64,000 nt of DNA, taken from positions 496,001 to 560,000 of the forward strand of contig NZ_JAFFHZ010000001.1 in assembly GCF_017052585.1 (NCBI RefSeq), given 5' to 3'. Under the pieces are notes generated by a model that worked only from the letters and a program-made list of their open reading frames with translations, made no database searches and was not told where the DNA came from. Made by a program: the position numbers and the translations under genes. The stretch's first letter is position 1. Every line of letters starts with the position of its first letter. The stretch comes from Paenibacillus apiarius (GTDB lineage: Bacteria; Bacillota; Bacilli; Paenibacillales; Paenibacillaceae). Positions 8,212 through 16,888 of the stretch are shown piece by piece.

Positions 8212-9852
8212 CTACGCCTCCTGAATTTCACCTTTGTTTCGTCGCAAAGGAAACCCATTGAATAACCCGCGTAGGCCATATACCCCATTCGCCGCCGTGC
8301 ATGCGACAACATGACGGCTTGTTTGCAACGGACGGGTAAAGTTCGAATGACCCATTATTTTTTGAAGTTGTTCAGCTGTAATACTTCTATTCGACAACGC
8401 ATCGTCAAATTCTTTCTGCGCCGCCTGTTTGGCTTTAAACAGCATCATCTGCACACGGCTTTGTACGTTGATCGCCCCGTCCCCCGTGGTTTCGATCGGC
8501 AGAAAGATGGCGTCGGGATATTTCTCGGTGATCAGGGATTGAATCCCGTCGGATACGCCGGAAGACGGCATGCAGCCAAACGGCTTGACGGAGATAGTCA
8601 TGTTGACTTTCCGCTTCTTGACGTTCAAGATCAGCTTCCCAACCTCCATATGGCCCTCTCCGCCACGCAGATGATTATTGTAATGCTCATGGGCGACCCG
8701 AGCAATCTCTTCCATGTCGGGCAGGTGATAGCGATACAGTCCGATGGTTTTGGCATACATTTGGAACATCACGCGAAGAACGCGATCGGCGAGCCATAGC
8801 ATCCGCAAACGCATATGTGGATTTTTTCCTTCCAGGCCATATTTCCCGGAATCGGCATTGCGAAGGTTCATCCGCTTCATCGTATCGAAGCGCCCGGACC
8901 AGATCAGGAACAAGATCCATGCCATCATCGATTGCACTTCCACCTCGGCTCCTTCATTTTCCAGGAAACGCTGCAGTTGATAGTTCCCGTCTCCCTCGGT
9001 AGTCATGGCCCAAAACTCTCCGATAATGCTTACTTTCGGTTTGACTTTGGTCCGGTCTACCCGAACGGCCTGCAGTTCCTTGCGGCTTCTGAGCAATGCC
9101 GGTCTCAGCCATTTGCGCTTGCTCAGCGCTTCATATATATATTGCTTGCACCGTTCAAGCGCGGCATCCGTCGACCCGGCTTCCACTTCATAAGGACGGA
9201 TACGATAAGCGAGCGCATTCAAAATGTCTCCCAGGAGAACGGCTTTCAGAAAGCTGAGAAAAAACGCGGTATCCAATTTTAACGCCGATTCGCCGCCGGT
9301 CGCCTGCTTCAAACCGTCCGTCTGCTGGAAAATGAGAACCCGAAATCCGTCGAACCCCGCATCGCGCAAAGCTTTCCGGTACTCCGTAACATAGGTGCCG
9401 AAGCGGCATGGACCGCAGGAACCGCTTGTAACGAACAAATAGTTGCCGATAATCTCTTCCTTTGATTTCCCTTCTACATCTCGCAGGTGATGCAGGTATT
9501 TGATCAAATTGCCTACCGTGAAGTACGTCGGATTGCACTGTCCGCGGTTGCCGAACTCTTTGCCGAAACGCAGTGACTCATTGTCCGGACAATCCATATG
9601 CTTCACCCGATACCCCAACCCTTTCAGCGCTCCCTCGACCAAATAATCCTGAGCCATTGTCAGCCCCCCGAAAAGAAGAGTCGTGGTTGATTTGTCTTTG
9701 GCCAAAAACTGCCGCGGTACGGGATCGAACCATTGATTTTTAGTTTGCTGATCCAAGCCTAGCGCTCTTTCCTGTTCCTTCTGAAAGTTCAGCAGCGTCT
9801 CCTCGATAGACGACTGATCTTTGACTCTTTTTTTGCTTCCTGCAACAGACAT
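8212..9852 (-). CDS. 2-hydroxyacyl-CoA dehydratase-like / DUF2229-type protein
   Basis: A 546-residue cytoplasmic protein of the group annotated as 2-hydroxyacyl-CoA dehydratase-related or CoA-substrate activase-related. It has several cysteine motifs suited to an iron-sulfur cluster: GQCNPTYFTVG, SGSCGPCRFGTY, and KPFGCMPSSGVSDG near the C terminus. It begins 32 bases after the 1171-residue activase-like gene, with AAGGAG before its ATG, so the two form an operon. Relatives in anaerobes dehydrate hydroxyacyl-CoA by ATP-driven one-electron transfer. In aerobic spore-formers this pair is common but has no proven reaction, so the substrate is unknown. Confidence 0.72.
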   Translation of the reverse strand: MSVAGSKKRVKDQSSIEETLLNFQKEQERALGLDQQTKNQWFDPVPRQFLAKDKSTTTLLFGGLTMAQDYLVEGALKGLGYRVKHMDCPDNESLRFGKEFGNRGQCNPTYFTVGNLIKYLHHLRDVEGKSKEEIIGNYLFVTSGSCGPCRFGTYVTEYRKALRDAGFDGFRVLIFQQTDGLKQATGGESALKLDTAFFLSFLKAVLLGDILNALAYRIRPYEVEAGSTDAALERCKQYIYEALSKRKWLRPALLRSRKELQAVRVDRTKVKPKVSIIGEFWAMTTEGDGNYQLQRFLENEGAEVEVQSMMAWILFLIWSGRFDTMKRMNLRNADSGKYGLEGKNPHMRLRMLWLADRVLRVMFQMYAKTIGLYRYHLPDMEEIARVAHEHYNNHLRGGEGHMEVGKLILNVKKRKVNMTISVKPFGCMPSSGVSDGIQSLITEKYPDAIFLPIETTGDGAINVQSRVQMMLFKAKQAAQKEFDDALSNRSITAEQLQKIMGHSNFTRPLQTSRHVVACTAANGVYGLRGLFNGFPLRRNKGEIQEA

Positions 9853-9884
9853 ATCCTATGTCACTCCTTCGTTATTGTTGAATG

Positions 9885-12800
9885 TTATATAACCTCAGCT
9901 TGTTCTCCCGGTTTCCTGCCCGTTAGTTCTGCGCGTTTTTGTTCCAGTCGCTGCTGCAGCTCCGCCTTTTTGCGTGCCAGATCCTGCAGCCGCTCTTCAT
10001 GAAGCCCCAGACTGTGCGCATACGTCTTAACCCGGATCTTGATTGAACCGCTCGGTTTATTGGCGTCGATATCATGCAGCGCGGAGTATGGAGTGTCGGC
10101 CGTCGATATGATCGATTCGATCAACCCGTAGGTCGGCGCATCGTGTCCGCATTTGAAGCTGGACAAGTCCAGTACTGCCACATTCGGATGGCGTGCGGCG
10201 AACTTGGCCGCCCACACTTTTTGCACACTGTTGGAGCTGAAATTTTCCGGCCATACATCGCTTACTTCGAGCGAATATTCCACTCGTCCGCTCTTCAGAT
10301 CTTCGCTGAAAAAGCGTTGCAGCCATGCCTCGTCTTTAGGGATGGAGCGCATGGACAATATCGGGTAACCGAGCACCTGAAACTCTTCAAGCACGCCATG
10401 ATTCATGCCGGGATCGGAGTGATAAGGACGTCCGATCATCAGAATGGCAAGGCGGTTTTCCTGTTCGATCTGCTCTAAGATCGCCCGGCCCTTCTCCTGC
10501 ATTTCGGCATCGAACCGATCCATCGCCGCCCACCCCTGCTCCGCGGCAAAATCGCTCTCATCCTCGGTGATCTGCAGCTGGTCGGCGAATGCCTCGAACA
10601 GCTGCTTCTTCAGCATGTTCGGTTCGGTGAATGTAACCGCAGGATCCAGGTAGGTGATTCCTTTCGTCTCGAAAAAATCGACCTCTTTAGTAAAGGCGGC
10701 CTTGATCACGTTCGGAGCGCCCGCCACAATCGGACAGCTCGCAGAATCCATCACATTGTGCAGATGGGTCGGAATATGCGTGATACATGGGAAAAAGATG
10801 TAATCCAGCGGTTTGGACTCATGGTGCTTGAACAGCAAATTATGTACATGAGCCTGGGCCACTTTCGAAGGATAGCAAGGATCGATCGATCCATATTTGC
10901 CGCCTTCCTGCCACATTTCTTCGCTCGTATTGTCGCTGAATACAATGTTGCGCTTATCGATGCCCAGCGTTTCGAAATACGTCCGCCAAAAAGGAGCGGT
11001 GGACCAAATGTTTAATACCCGAGGTATCCCGATACGAATCCGGTTGCGCCTGTTCATAGATTCAACAGAAGAACGCTCGAACGGACGCCGGTTTGGAATT
11101 TTGCGCATTCCAAGCCCGAACAAGCCTCGTTTCACCCGGACATCATCCACCTGTAGACCAGGTTCAGGAAGCGGCTCCGCATCGTAGAAATGCTGGAACA
11201 TGCGGCGCGCTTCGTATTCGACGAGATTCGGATAATGCTTTTTCAACTCCTGCCGCTGCTTCGTCAATTTCAAGACAGCTTCCTGGTCTTCCACCGTTCC
11301 TTTTTCGCAGGAGAAACCGGAAATATAACGGGCAGTGTTGCCGTCCGGCGTCTCGGAATCGATAAACGTCCGGCTGCAGTGGTTGGGACAAAAATTGCAG
11401 CGGGTCGATTCGTCGTTGCGGCTTACATAACGCAGATCGATGGCGGTATCCAGGCCCAAGAAGCTGGAATACCCACGCCGCTTCACCACGCGCAACGTTT
11501 CCATTGCGGCTCCAATCGCCCCCGCTTCTCCCGGATGCGGATGAACGTACACTTCGGCATCGGGAACCCGCTGGCCGATATAGTCGACCTGGGCCTTGAC
11601 CGCTGCCAAATTGTATTGGGTTCCGCCTTGCAAGACAAACTTGCGGCCGAGCTCGGCCATACGTGGAATCTGCACGACATACTGCCATACGTTTTTCGGC
11701 AGAACGAGAGCGAGTCCGGCGAGCAGTTCCTCCTTGGAGTACCCCTCCTTCTGAAAATTGACCCGGTCCGCGTCGAGGAATACGGCGCAGCCGTAGGAAA
11801 ATTTAGGACTCAAGTCTGCGTTAAAAGCCGTATTCGCATACTCTTGCACCGGAATGCCGAACTGATCCGCCATCGCCTGCAGGAGCATTCCGTTTCCGGC
11901 GGAGCATTGATTGGACAGCTTGAAATTGCGAATATCCCGGTTTTTCAGAAAGAGAACCTTGATGTCCTGACCGCCGATGTCACAGATCACATCAATGTCG
12001 CCGAATTGATGAACAGCGCTCATCATATGCGCGACGGTTTCTACAATATTAACGTCTGCATGCAATGTTTTTTCCAGAACATCTGCGGCATATCCCGTAG
12101 CGCCGAAGCCGATAATCTCCAAGTCGGCCCCCTGCCCCTTTACCGTTTCCCGGATTCGCTTCAGCATTTCTTTCGTATCTTCAAGCGGATTGCCTTTCGA
12201 CAGTTGATATTCTTTAAGCAAGATATCCCCTTGCTCATCGACCAGGACGGCTTTGGATGAAGTGGAACCGCCGTCTAATCCGATTACCGCTCTCACCTTC
12301 TGCCCCGGGGTGAACGTTGCCGGTATAAATTCGGGAATGCGGTAACTCTGGCGGAATTGTTCCAGCTCAGTCTTGGTGCCCACCAGTGGCGGGCCTGCCT
12401 TCTCGCCCAGCTTGGCTTTACGGCCATGGGCTATAAATTCCTTCAGCTTCTCCAATCCCATGTAGACACCGACATCCGCCGGTTCATGAAGCCCGTACAG
12501 GACGGCGCCGTAAGCTGCATAATACTGCGAATTATCCGGAACGAAAATCAAGCTGTCGATCGGCACATCATTCGGATACTCATATCCCCGCTCCTTCCAG
12601 GTCTGAGGAATCCGCATTCGCCAGCATTCCTGCAGGAAAGGCAAATATGTATTCGGTCCTCCCAATAAAAGGACACGGTGCCGCAGCGTGTTCCCGCGGG
12701 TGAGAACGGAAAGGTTTTGCATGACGATGGCATCCGCGAGGGAGCACATGATTTCCGCTGACGGAATACCGCTTTTTACGAGATTGACGATATCCGTTTC

Positions 12801-13355
12801 GGCAAATACCCCGCACTTAGCGGCCACATGATGCAATTTCGAATCGTCGAAGTGCAATTTCCCCACTTCTTCCGCAGGCATCCCCACTTTGATCATGCAC
12901 TTGTCGATCGTGGCGCCGGTACCTGATGCGCATTTGTCATTCATGGAGGTGAGCGCTTGCTTGTTGCCTGTTTCCGCGTTCTCCTTGAAAATGATAATCT
13001 TCGCATCCTGCCCCCCGAGTTCGATAACGCTCCCGACATCGGGATGAAGATGCTCGACGGCCATGGTGACGCTATTTACTTCCTGCACAAATTTCGCTCC
13101 GATGTGCGGGGCAATGGGGCCGCTGCCAGAGCCCGTCGTAAACACACGTATGTTTTCCTGTTTAACATCCGGAAATTCGTTTCCGATGGCAACCAACAAA
13201 TCCAACACTTTTTCTGCCTGTTTCGTATGGTGGCGCTGATAGTCCGACCATATGATTTGCTTGCTTTCCGGATCCACCACCGTGGCTTTGACCGTCGTCG
13301 AGCCGACGTCAACTCCAATAATGAGGGAGTCTAACCCCCGGTTTATGTATGTCAT
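9885..13355 (-). CDS. Double BadF/HgdC-type activase fused to DUF2229
   Basis: A large cytoplasmic ATPase of 1156 residues from the ATG at 13355, which has GGGGTAGGG upstream; the longer TTG start at 13400 has none. Two tandem actin-like activase domains are seen. The first has GVDVGSTTVKATVVD, then NDKCASGTGATIDKC and AAKCGVFAETD. The second has GLDGGSTSSKAVLVD, then NQCSAGNGMLLQAM and YGCAVFLDADRVN. Each carries the two cysteines that in HgdC homodimers bridge a [4Fe-4S] cluster. A CNFCPNHCSR motif follows, then a DUF2229 domain. It therefore looks like a pseudo-dimeric electron-injecting activase fused to a dehydratase-like module, with the next gene as partner. The reaction is unknown. 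Confidence 0.78.
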   Translation of the reverse strand: MTYINRGLDSLIIGVDVGSTTVKATVVDPESKQIIWSDYQRHHTKQAEKVLDLLVAIGNEFPDVKQENIRVFTTGSGSGPIAPHIGAKFVQEVNSVTMAVEHLHPDVGSVIELGGQDAKIIIFKENAETGNKQALTSMNDKCASGTGATIDKCMIKVGMPAEEVGKLHFDDSKLHHVAAKCGVFAETDIVNLVKSGIPSAEIMCSLADAIVMQNLSVLTRGNTLRHRVLLLGGPNTYLPFLQECWRMRIPQTWKERGYEYPNDVPIDSLIFVPDNSQYYAAYGAVLYGLHEPADVGVYMGLEKLKEFIAHGRKAKLGEKAGPPLVGTKTELEQFRQSYRIPEFIPATFTPGQKVRAVIGLDGGSTSSKAVLVDEQGDILLKEYQLSKGNPLEDTKEMLKRIRETVKGQGADLEIIGFGATGYAADVLEKTLHADVNIVETVAHMMSAVHQFGDIDVICDIGGQDIKVLFLKNRDIRNFKLSNQCSAGNGMLLQAMADQFGIPVQEYANTAFNADLSPKFSYGCAVFLDADRVNFQKEGYSKEELLAGLALVLPKNVWQYVVQIPRMAELGRKFVLQGGTQYNLAAVKAQVDYIGQRVPDAEVYVHPHPGEAGAIGAAMETLRVVKRRGYSSFLGLDTAIDLRYVSRNDESTRCNFCPNHCSRTFIDSETPDGNTARYISGFSCEKGTVEDQEAVLKLTKQRQELKKHYPNLVEYEARRMFQHFYDAEPLPEPGLQVDDVRVKRGLFGLGMRKIPNRRPFERSSVESMNRRNRIRIGIPRVLNIWSTAPFWRTYFETLGIDKRNIVFSDNTSEEMWQEGGKYGSIDPCYPSKVAQAHVHNLLFKHHESKPLDYIFFPCITHIPTHLHNVMDSASCPIVAGAPNVIKAAFTKEVDFFETKGITYLDPAVTFTEPNMLKKQLFEAFADQLQITEDESDFAAEQGWAAMDRFDAEMQEKGRAILEQIEQENRLAILMIGRPYHSDPGMNHGVLEEFQVLGYPILSMRSIPKDEAWLQRFFSEDLKSGRVEYSLEVSDVWPENFSSNSVQKVWAAKFAARHPNVAVLDLSSFKCGHDAPTYGLIESIISTADTPYSALHDIDANKPSGSIKIRVKTYAHSLGLHEERLQDLARKKAELQQRLEQKRAELTGRKPGEQAEVI

Positions 13356-13437
13356 AACCCTACCCCTTATTTCGATTTGCTTGATTAGTTTATACTGCAA
13401 ATATGACTTTTATCACACTTGGTATATTTGAATTGCA

Positions 13438-14991
13438 ATGCAAATACTAAAACGCTTCGTAACAACCATATTATTCCACATCGTCGTATTCATATCGCTA
13501 CTGTTAAAAGGCATTCTAAGACTAGAACGTTTGGAAAAATCTATGATGACCTTCCGAGGAGGAGCGACTGAACAATTGTTTTGGATAATTATTTTCACTC
13601 TCTTATTGTTCATTTTACAAATCGCTACTGTTATCTTTGTCGAATATCGCCGTCCAAGCAAAGCGATTGCTTGGCTTGTCATCCTGTTTATTTTTCCGCC
13701 AATCGGTTTCATCTTGTATTACTTTGTAGCGAAAGAATACTGTCACCCAACCCTTCAGCAGAAGGAAAGTAATTATTGGGACCAATTCAAGGCAGGCCTC
13801 ATTCAACGGTGTAACCAGAGAATCCGGAAAGTTATGGGAGAGGAAACCATTTGGCAAGGCCACAAATTGCAGGCGCTACTTAAAGACATACCGATCGCCC
13901 CCATTACCGCTTATAATGAAACGACGGTCTTTGCCAAAGGAGAACAAGCCTTTGAAGCGATGTTGGATTCGATTGCCGCGGCCAGGCATCACATCCACAT
14001 TGAATCTTACATCATCCGCAATGATCATCTCGGCACCCGGTTCGAGAGGTTATTAAACCAAAAAGTGCAGGAAGGAGTGAAAGTGCGGTTTATATATGAC
14101 GGACTCGGGAGCAGACGGCTGGGAAAGGACTATTTGAAACGGCTGCAGGCTGCAGGCGTGGAAACGGGATGCTTTTTCCCCTTGCTGGCCACGTTCATCG
14201 ATAAGCGGCTCAATTACCGAAATCACCGCAAAATAGTCGTGGTGGACGGCAAAATCGGTTTTTTCGGCGGCTTGAATATAGGAGACGAATATTTGGGGAA
14301 GGATCCGGACATCGGCTACTGGCGGGACACTCATTTTAGCATGACAGGCGATGCTGTACTCTGGATTCAATATACCTTTTTACACGATTGGTACTTGGTC
14401 AAAGGGCAAACAGTAACCGATCCCGTTTATTACCCCATTCAGGAAAGTCGGGGGATGGAATTTGTGCAAATCGTGAAAAGCGGTCCGGACGAGACGATCC
14501 TGGAGCTTATTTTCTCGCTGATCGTTTCGGCGAAAAAAAGGGTGTATATCGAGTCGCCCTATTTCATTCCCGATCCCGGCATCTTGCTGGCTCTAAAAAC
14601 GGCCGTGATGAGAGGAGTCGATGTTCGAGTCATTATACCTGGCGTTCCTGACAACAAACTTGTTTATTGCGCTTCTTTGTCCTATGCCCAAGAATTGCTG
14701 CAGGCTGGGGTTCGGTTTTATCGCTATCAAAAAGGGTTCCTCCATGCCAAAGTGATGATTTCCGATGACTTGGCGTGCTCCGGTAGCGCCAATATGGATA
14801 TGCGCAGCTTTTGCGGTCAATTCGAAATCAATGCAGTCTTTTTTGACGGGAAGGTAGTTGATCGTTTGGTACAAGACTTTTACCGTGATCTTGACGTAAG
14901 TAAGGAGATTATGCTGGCGGAATTCGAGAAACGATCCAGGTTTCAAAAAATGAATGAAGTTTTTGCCCGCTTGTTCTCAGCGTTGCTCTAG
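13438..14991 (+). CDS. cls: Cardiolipin synthase
   Basis: A 517-residue phospholipase D-type cardiolipin synthase, which joins two phosphatidylglycerols at the membrane. Two N-terminal transmembrane helices (about residues 8-26 and 45-66) are followed by a short amphipathic linker and two HKD motifs: NHRKIVVVDGKIGFFGG and LHAKVMISDDLACSGSANMD. Length and order match the Bacillus ClsA/YwjE class. The ATG at 13438 has a poor ribosome site, so the exact start is uncertain. It is divergent from the activase operon. A short fragment near 6491 derives from a sequence like its second HKD region. Confidence 0.92.
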   Translation: MQILKRFVTTILFHIVVFISLLLKGILRLERLEKSMMTFRGGATEQLFWIIIFTLLLFILQIATVIFVEYRRPSKAIAWLVILFIFPPIGFILYYFVAKEYCHPTLQQKESNYWDQFKAGLIQRCNQRIRKVMGEETIWQGHKLQALLKDIPIAPITAYNETTVFAKGEQAFEAMLDSIAAARHHIHIESYIIRNDHLGTRFERLLNQKVQEGVKVRFIYDGLGSRRLGKDYLKRLQAAGVETGCFFPLLATFIDKRLNYRNHRKIVVVDGKIGFFGGLNIGDEYLGKDPDIGYWRDTHFSMTGDAVLWIQYTFLHDWYLVKGQTVTDPVYYPIQESRGMEFVQIVKSGPDETILELIFSLIVSAKKRVYIESPYFIPDPGILLALKTAVMRGVDVRVIIPGVPDNKLVYCASLSYAQELLQAGVRFYRYQKGFLHAKVMISDDLACSGSANMDMRSFCGQFEINAVFFDGKVVDRLVQDFYRDLDVSKEIMLAEFEKRSRFQKMNEVFARLFSALL

Positions 14992-15152
14992 TAGATCGAC
15001 CCTGAATTAATATATGCTGGCGGGAAAGCTGGGAATGGAACCGTTAGAGCTTCGGGAGATAAAGGCCATTTTCCCCAGGCATACCGTGCGAAAAAGAAAT
15101 CTCAGAAGCCGTAAAGGCCGCTTTGGTTGCTGCTCAAGCTGCATCTAAACCT
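14992..15152 (+). other. Intergenic, possible degraded coding sequence
   Basis: No intact gene. Two frames give protein-like stretches: MLAGKLGMEPLELREIKAIF from 15013, and after a one-base shift EKEISEAVKAALVAAQAAS ending with TGA. Together they would make a small alanine-rich C-terminal end, so this may be a decayed gene. The family is not recognised. Confidence 0.3.
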
Positions 15153-15962
15153 TCAGGTTCGTATTGAGGAGAAACTGGAAAATATCTCGTTCATTTCCGC
15201 TCTTATTTTTTTCGTTATTTCCTGCTGCTCCTTTAGAGTTAACTTATCTTTTGTATATCCAAATAAATAGTTATTTAAATCAAAATCTTTAAGCCTGCAT
15301 TTTGTGTGATATATATTGTCCTGATATATATTAACATCAATCAGGTCGAATAAATGGATGATGTCATCCGGAATATAATCTTGTATGGAACTGATATCGT
15401 GGTCAATAAATAGCTTGCGGCCATGTACATCTCTGGTGAATCCCCGAACTCGATAATCAATCGTCATAATGTCCGTCTCAAACGAGCCAATCAAATAATG
15501 CAGTGCTTTTAGCGGCGAGATTTCCCCGCATGTAGACACATCAATATCCGCTCTGAACGTGCTGATCCCCTCGTTCGGATGATATTCAGGATAAGTATGA
15601 ACCGTAATATGACTCTTATCTAACTGCATGACAACTGACTCTGGAAGAGGCCCGGGAGATTCAGACGATACGGTCGGAACTTCTATAACCGGCCCCTCAG
15701 ATACTAACAGAGATACGCTCGCTCCTTGCGGAACATAATCTTGTTTTGCAATGTTCACTACATTGGCGCCAATAATATCGGACACTGTGTTTAAAATCTT
15801 TGTCAATCGATCCGCACTGTACTGATCGTCAATATACTCAATATAGGCTTCACGTTCTTCTTTTGTTTCGGTATAACAAATGTCGTACATATTTAAGCTT
15901 AATGATTTTGTAAGATTATTAAAGCCGTGTAACTTGATATGCAGTTCCGGTTTAACTTTCAT
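15153..15962 (-). CDS. speD: S-adenosylmethionine decarboxylase proenzyme
   Basis: A 269-residue AdoMet decarboxylase of the long E. coli-type class, which makes the aminopropyl donor for spermidine. The proenzyme self-cleaves before the Ser of the [12 protein letters not shown] motif (Ser117 by this start), forming the pyruvoyl group. [19 protein letters not shown] and the C-terminal region are intact. The ATG at 15962 is chosen because AAGGAG precedes it; the upstream in-frame extension is not supported. Bacillus subtilis has the short SpeH class, so the long form is a lineage marker. No spermidine synthase is adjacent. Confidence 0.9.
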   Translation of the reverse strand: MKVKPELHIKLHGFNNLTKSLSLNMYDICYTETKEEREAYIEYIDDQYSADRLTKILNTVSDIIGANVVNIAKQDYVPQGASVSLLVSEGPVIEVPTVSSESPGPLPESVVMQLDKSHITVHTYPEYHPNEGISTFRADIDVSTCGEISPLKALHYLIGSFETDIMTIDYRVRGFTRDVHGRKLFIDHDISSIQDYIPDDIIHLFDLIDVNIYQDNIYHTKCRLKDFDLNNYLFGYTKDKLTLKEQQEITKKIRAEMNEIFSSFSSIRT

Positions 15963-16078
15963 GTTTGATTCACTCCTTGGTTTATATGAGACGGGCCATG
16001 CAAACACTTAATGCCGGATAGGTAGAATAAGAACCGATATTACGAAGTTTCATACATTTATCGGTACTCTTAGTCTGT

Positions 16079-16369
16079 TCACTGTTGGATTAGAAGCGGT
16101 CTTAATTCAATAATTATGTCCCTTAATGCCTTGGAGCATCCCTCATACATCGCTTTTGCCCCTTGATTCGTTGTTGACAAGCTGAACATTCCTAAATCCG
16201 CCTCACATTTTTTTAATGTAGCAAGCGCCTCAGCCTGCGGTTGAGAAGCCGCATTCTTGATTTGATCATTGAACAAATCAATATATAACCGCCCGTGGCT
16301 GTCAATTTGACCAAATATACATTCTGTATATTCGTCACTCCAAATTTGGACAGTTCTTCCTTCAACCAC
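16079..16369 (-). CDS. Hypothetical 96-residue protein
   Basis: A small soluble protein starting MVEGRTVQIWSDEYTE. It has no signal peptide or membrane segment; the C-terminal half is helical and contains scattered cysteines (KKCEADLG, YEGCSKAL). No family is recognised. It is co-directional with speD, about 115 bases upstream of it, so it could share a transcript, but the gap is long. It could also be a chance frame; codon use and the even, protein-like composition make a real gene more likely. Confidence 0.45.
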   Translation of the reverse strand: MVEGRTVQIWSDEYTECIFGQIDSHGRLYIDLFNDQIKNAASQPQAEALATLKKCEADLGMFSLSTTNQGAKAMYEGCSKALRDIIIELRPLLIQQ

Positions 16370-16710
16370 AATTCATCTCTTCCGATGGCGGTTATTGTCC
16401 CTGAATAGATGTGCTCCCAATATGTTCAATAGCAATTAGCAATTACTACAAAATAAAATCCATTCAACAAGCTACCAGTTAGCTCAACACAAAAAGAAGA
16501 GAACGCTCCCGCGCCTCCGCTTGGGCTACGTCCTTCACATTATATTACCAATTGACAATTAAAGCACATACGCGAGTAGCATGTAGTTCTTTGTATAGAT
16601 CATTCAATTAGACTAAGCACTAAGAAAACACTTCATTTTCTTTTAACACTTGATACAATTTTCTGGTATAAGGTTTTAATTACTTTTATCATCGTTTCCT
16701 TATAAACTTG
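16370..16710. other. Gene-free stretch
   Basis: About 340 AT-rich bases with many stops in all frames. No RNA gene, repeat or clear promoter is seen. Confidence 0.5.
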
Positions 16711-16752
16711 AATAAGCCTGTAGCCGGCAAACGTTGCCGCTACAGGCTTATT
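16711..16752. terminator. Strong hairpin downstream of nrdJ
   Basis: Stem of 13 pairs (AATAAGCCTGTAG / CTACAGGCTTATT) continued after a one-base bulge by CGGCAA / TTGCCG. It lies 136 bases beyond the nrdJ stop, with T-rich flanks on both strands. Probable bidirectional terminator. Confidence 0.7.
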
Positions 16753-16888
16753 TGTCTTATGAATAAAACATACAGCCGCTTTCATAATGCATGAATATTC
16801 ATGACGAAATATTATCACTCAGTGCGCACGAATTCTCACCTTTTATGCAAAATCACAATAAGCAAGGAACGACTTTTATCCTCTCCGA

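Noticed and set aside
11190-12260. 356-codon plus-strand frame inside the activase gene
   Set aside because: Antisense to strongly conserved activase motifs; no ribosome site and no recognisable domain.
16633-16818. 61-codon minus-strand frame
   Set aside because: It crosses the long terminator hairpin of nrdJ and has no ribosome site.
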